Shown here one piece after another: positions 23,695 through 26,089 of a stretch of DNA of 26,089 nt. Position 1 is the first letter of the stretch; each line of letters begins with the position of its first letter. This DNA comes from an uncultured Pseudomonadota bacterium. Lineage in GTDB: Bacteria; Myxococcota_A; UBA796; GCA-2862545. The translations under genes and the position numbers were made by a program. A model generated the notes under the pieces. That model worked only from the letters and a program-made list of their open reading frames with translations. It was not told the origin of the DNA and ran no database searches. The stretch covers positions 1 to 26,089 of the forward strand of contig CALATR010000944.1 of the NCBI GenBank assembly GCA_937891875.1. The letters run 5' to 3'.

Positions 23695-24293
23695 GTCGCT
23701 TCCTGATTACTACACTCGCGGTCTTCCTCACGGCATGCCCGTCTCAATCGACAGACGAGACTGACGCCGACACAGGCACAGATTCTGATACGGGCGGCGA
23801 CACCGACACCGACACCGACACCGATACCGACACCGAGTCGGTGTGCACGCGGCGAGGTGAGCCACAGCTATCGGCGCGCCCCCTCACTGATTGCGAGGTC
23901 GCGGACCCGCCCTTCCTTGGGTGGGCTCAGCGACCTGCCTGCGGAGGCACCACCTGGTACCTCGACGATCAGGTCATGGGCCTGCCCGAGCCCGGACAGG
24001 TGGAATTCTTGGCGTCGGACCCCGGCATCGGAGCCTTCGAGGTGCACTTGGCAGCTGATTTCACGCCCAAGCGTGACCGATATACGCAGCTCTACATGGC
24101 GGTGGACGGTGGGCAGACGTTCGTCGACGGCGTGTCTACCGCAGCGCGGTGTGGCGAGGCACAGTGGGCGCTGGCCATCCGTACCGAGGCCGGGCTCGCT
24201 GAGTGCTTTATCCTCGATGGCGCCGAGTGGATCGACCCAAACTCTATCCCCGAAGAATACCGAAACTGCGAGGCGTGGCGATGGTTCGACTGA
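23691..24293 (+). CDS. Lipoprotein with Asp-Thr repeat linker
   Basis: A 200-aa lipoprotein starting at ATG 23691 inside the stop of the metalloprotease gene (ATGA). Lipobox VFLTAC (C16). Residues about 20-50 are a spacer of DTD-type repeats. The mature domain begins VCTRRGEPQLSARPL and has six cysteines (in TDCEV, PACGG, AARCG, AECFI and others), with EFLASDPGIGAFEVHLAADF in the middle. No family was recognised. The linker probably holds the domain away from the outer membrane. Translational coupling ties it to the protease, so it would be switched with it. Confidence 0.87.
   Translation: MSRFLITTLAVFLTACPSQSTDETDADTGTDSDTGGDTDTDTDTDTDTESVCTRRGEPQLSARPLTDCEVADPPFLGWAQRPACGGTTWYLDDQVMGLPEPGQVEFLASDPGIGAFEVHLAADFTPKRDRYTQLYMAVDGGQTFVDGVSTAARCGEAQWALAIRTEAGLAECFILDGAEWIDPNSIPEEYRNCEAWRWFD
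23799..23834 (+). repeat. GACACC hexamer repeat (DT linker)
   Basis: Six hexamers (five GACACC, one GATACC) in tandem encode the Asp-Thr run. The unit is a multiple of three, so slippage changes the linker length by two residues and keeps the frame, unlike the TC tract in the preceding gene. Confidence 0.9.
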
Positions 24294-25126
24294 GCTCGGT
24301 CGCGGCTGTTGGGATGGTGGTGCTGTTGAGCGGCACGACCTCGTCTGGCAGGGGTCTCGTGCCCCATCCCTGCGGTGAGGTGGAGCCTTCAGGCATCCAC
24401 CGCGTCTACCCTGCAGGCGGCGTCGTGCCTCCGGGTACGCAGATGTCCGTGTACACGCCGACCCAGGTGTCTCGGTATGACCGCGCGTTCCCGGCCTGCA
24501 CGCTGCGCTGGGACGCCCACGTCACGCAGACGTTCGACCATCGCATGACCCAGGAGAGTGCTGCCAACTTGGTCACCTTCCCGCTCTCGATGGATGAGTC
24601 GGGCCCGTACAGGTGGGACGTGGAGCTGCAGCGGAGCTTTGGCTCGGCGGAGCTGTCCGCGACGTACGAGGTCCGCGAGGATGCCCTTGTCACGGACCTC
24701 GACGAGGTATCTGTCGGCATCCGCAGCGCTCGGGCGCTGGCGGTACTCGACGAGGATGGGGCGTGGTGGGGTCAGCTCACGGTCGACGGTGCGTCGGTCA
24801 GCCACGACGAGATCCTGATCGTGGCGCGACGCAGCGGCCTGTGGACCGGCGCTCTTCTGCTTGGCGACCAGGAGTCGGCTTCGACACCGTGGTTTCCGAT
24901 CATCGGTCCCGAGTCGTTTCCACTCTGTGTGGACCTCCTAGCCCGCGGACCCACCGGCGACGAGGTGTTCCTCAAGGCGGAGTGCGCCGAGCCGGAGGTC
25001 TGGGATCGGTCCGGCAAGGGCTGCTCCACCGTTCTTGGTGACCCGGCCCCATACGTGTGGCCGATCGGAGCGATCGCTGTCTTGATGGTTCGACGTCGTC
25101 GAGACCATGCGAAGGAGGAAAGATGA
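24281..25126 (+). CDS. Secreted protein with MYXO-CTERM-like C-terminal anchor
   Basis: A 281-aa protein starting at ATG 24281, overlapping the preceding gene by 13 bases. The signal peptide is MVRLSSVAAVGMVVLLSGTTSSG. The mature domain is beta-rich (TLRWDAHVTQTFDH, WDVELQRSFGSAELSATYEV, WWGQLTVDGASVSHDEILIVARRSGL) and unrecognised. The end reads KGCSTVLGDP, then a short hydrophobic segment (YVWPIGAIAVLMV, 258-270), then RRRRDHAKEER. Cys, short membrane helix and Arg cluster is the layout of the MYXO-CTERM sorting tail, which is thought to be cut and lipidated for surface display. The tail after the arginines is longer than usual, so the assignment is tentative. The next gene overlaps as ATGA. 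Confidence 0.87.
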   Translation: MVRLSSVAAVGMVVLLSGTTSSGRGLVPHPCGEVEPSGIHRVYPAGGVVPPGTQMSVYTPTQVSRYDRAFPACTLRWDAHVTQTFDHRMTQESAANLVTFPLSMDESGPYRWDVELQRSFGSAELSATYEVREDALVTDLDEVSVGIRSARALAVLDEDGAWWGQLTVDGASVSHDEILIVARRSGLWTGALLLGDQESASTPWFPIIGPESFPLCVDLLARGPTGDEVFLKAECAEPEVWDRSGKGCSTVLGDPAPYVWPIGAIAVLMVRRRRDHAKEER

Positions 25127-25608
25127 GAACGGCCTGGTTGATTATCGGCACCTTGTCGTTGGCAGCGTGCACTGCCGCAGATCCGGTATTCCCATCCTTC
25201 GCGTTGGTGGATCTCCAAGGGACCCTTGACGGACATGAGTACCGGGACAGCGGCGGTCTGGCCACGCATTCATCCGACGGAAGTGAGTGGCTGACTGTCG
25301 CGGGCGGCGACGATGTACACACCGTAGGCATGATCGTGATGGAGCTTCCGTCCGGTCTGGAGGGATTCTTCGCCGGGTCCGCAGATGCCTCCGCAGACCT
25401 GTGCGCGCGTACGATCCATATGCCCATGGAAGAGGTCCAGGACGTGCCGTGGACCCTCCGAACCAAGCCCACCGACACCGATGGCATCGTGAAGGTCGGC
25501 CTCCACGCTTGGACAGAGGCGGGCGGGGCGGGGGACGCGCCGGAGCTCGACCTGACTGCTACGTTCTTCTACGACCTGGACGCAGGCGTTCCGACGCCAC
25601 CGCTATAG
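25123..25608 (+). CDS. Small hypothetical lipoprotein
   Basis: A 161-aa lipoprotein starting at ATG 25123 within the previous stop codon, with AAGGAGG just upstream. The signal is MRTAWLIIGTLSLAAC (C16). The mature part is a compact beta-type domain (ALVDLQGTLDGHEYRD, WLTVAGGDDVHTVGMIVMEL, LDLTATFFYDLD). No family was recognised. It is the last gene of the four-gene overlapping cassette that starts with the metalloprotease. It converges on the next ORF with a six-base overlap. Confidence 0.85.
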   Translation: MRTAWLIIGTLSLAACTAADPVFPSFALVDLQGTLDGHEYRDSGGLATHSSDGSEWLTVAGGDDVHTVGMIVMELPSGLEGFFAGSADASADLCARTIHMPMEEVQDVPWTLRTKPTDTDGIVKVGLHAWTEAGGAGDAPELDLTATFFYDLDAGVPTPPL

Positions 25609-25986
25609 CAGGCGGAACGAGCGCCCTCGGACCGTCCCGCATCGTACCCTTCCATCCCCCAGCGCCCCCTTCGCATCCGTGAACGTCAGCCGGAACGACG
25701 TCGCCCGTGTCTTCGCGGTTCCAACTTGCAAGGTCGCTGCTCCCTGTTCCTGGATGACGGCGAGGATCTCGCCGATCTGCTCCACATCATGCCCGTTGAG
25801 GCCCGTCGCGGTGGACTTCACGTCGCCGGCTTCGCCGCCCGCCACGTGCAAGGCGTCCGGGATGCGCTCGGGGGAGAGCATCTCGGGGTTGTCGGCGGCG
25901 TTCATCCGCACGTGGGTCAGCAGGTCGGTGGTCTGGCCGTCGGCGTCGGGGAAGGTGCGGCGGTAGCGGAGTGACCCATCAGCCAA
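25603..25986 (-). CDS. Unrecognised ORF, possibly a truncated remnant
   Basis: A 127-codon frame with TTG at 25986 as the first usable start and no obvious ribosome site. The frame stays open upstream to the right edge, so the visible part may be the 3' end of a longer gene cut by an insertion. The sequence (YRRTFPDADGQTTDLLTHV, LNGHDVEQIGEILAVIQEQG, FRLTFTDAKGALGDGRVRC) has normal composition and is not low-complexity, unlike the plus-strand frames opposite. It has no signal peptide. No family was recognised. The proposed start lies inside a 7-bp inverted repeat, next to a probable transposase start. Confidence 0.5.
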   Translation of the reverse strand: MADGSLRYRRTFPDADGQTTDLLTHVRMNAADNPEMLSPERIPDALHVAGGEAGDVKSTATGLNGHDVEQIGEILAVIQEQGAATLQVGTAKTRATSFRLTFTDAKGALGDGRVRCGTVRGRSFRLL

Positions 25987-26004
25987 GCACGGAGGCAGGC
26001 TGAT
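25978..26004. repeat. 7-bp inverted repeat at the boundary
   Basis: ATCAGCC (25978-25984) and GGCTGAT (25998-26004) are perfect inverted arms with a 13-base spacer. The repeat lies between the first start of the minus ORF and the plus-strand ATG at 26038. It could be an operator, a hairpin or part of a mobile-element end. Confidence 0.35.
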
Positions 26005-26037
26005 CGCGAGCCGGTGATCTTCTCCGAGGAGGTGGTC

Positions 26038-26089
26038 ATGCCTGGTCGCAAGGTCCGCGACGAATCCGAAGCCCGCCGTTTCCTCGACG
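26038..26089 (+). CDS. Start of a probable IS66-type accessory transposase gene (partial)
   Basis: AGGAGG at 26027-26032 lies five bases before ATG 26038, and the frame reads MPGRKVRDESEARRFLD to the window edge (17 codons). The RKVRDE-EARRFLD opening resembles the N-terminus of short IS66-family accessory (TnpA-like) helix-turn-helix proteins frequent in proteobacteria and Myxococcota. Only 17 residues are visible, so this is a resemblance and not proof. If right, the window ends at the left side of an insertion sequence. Confidence 0.4.
   Translation, partial: MPGRKVRDESEARRFLD

Noticed and set aside
25679..25974. Plus-strand open frames opposite the minus ORF
   Set aside because: Lack ribosome sites and have shadow-type composition (His/Gly/Val or Ser/Arg-rich).

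Overview
This is a GC-rich, densely coding bacterial window with about 24 genes and no gap longer than about 180 bp. The content points to an uncultured Myxococcota (deltaproteobacterial-type) predator or soil organism. The clues are very many lipoproteins with Asp-Thr linkers behind the lipobox cysteine, MopE-type 'DNDCDG' metal-binding repeats, FG-GAP/VCBS propellers, a MYXO-CTERM-like tail and near-exclusive G/C at third codon positions. The taxonomic call is inference; there is no rRNA or tRNA gene in the window.

Layout. 1-961 (-) is the 5' part of a leucine-rich-repeat protein with a zinc ribbon, cut by the left edge. It is divergent from a TetR regulator (1067-1699 +), which is followed by a secreted PEGA/beta-barrel-like protein and a MopE/VCBS lipoprotein (1789-4971 +). 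The minus strand is then used continuously from 15755 down to 4953. In transcription order this runs: a pentaheme cytochrome c lipoprotein, a multicopper oxidase lipoprotein (ATGA overlap), a TfoX-N protein, an MscS channel, a DUF2314 lipoprotein, three tandem paralogous YD-repeat mini-lipoproteins, and a winged-helix/STAND-ATPase/TPR regulator. From 15889 to 18408 (+) lie a Cys-rich lipoprotein, a secreted protein and a PQQ-type sugar dehydrogenase lipoprotein. A small lipoprotein and a 56-aa DUF6435-like protein follow on minus, then an alpha/beta hydrolase on plus.

From about 20.4 kb to 25.6 kb the base composition drops visibly towards A/T. This stretch is a four-gene plus-strand cassette with overlapping start/stop codons: a giant astacin-like metalloprotease fused to an integrin-like FG-GAP propeller, a DT-linker lipoprotein, a secreted protein with a MYXO-CTERM-like anchor, and a short lipoprotein. 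The first gene carries a (TC)12 tract in its signal-peptide codons. Gain or loss of one unit brings an early stop, so the cassette looks phase-variable. A promoter-like TTGACA and a perfect 15-nt palindrome precede it. At the right edge a well-positioned RBS and ATG begin a probable IS66-type accessory transposase gene, next to an unrecognised minus-strand ORF that may be a truncated remnant.

The most interesting candidates are (1) the putative phase-variable astacin/FG-GAP surface cassette, (2) the translationally coupled cytochrome c / multicopper oxidase lipoprotein pair, and (3) the tandem YD-repeat mini-lipoprotein family next to a STAND regulator. Twelve of the roughly 24 proteins carry recognisable or near-recognisable lipoboxes, so the window is largely about building the cell envelope and surface.
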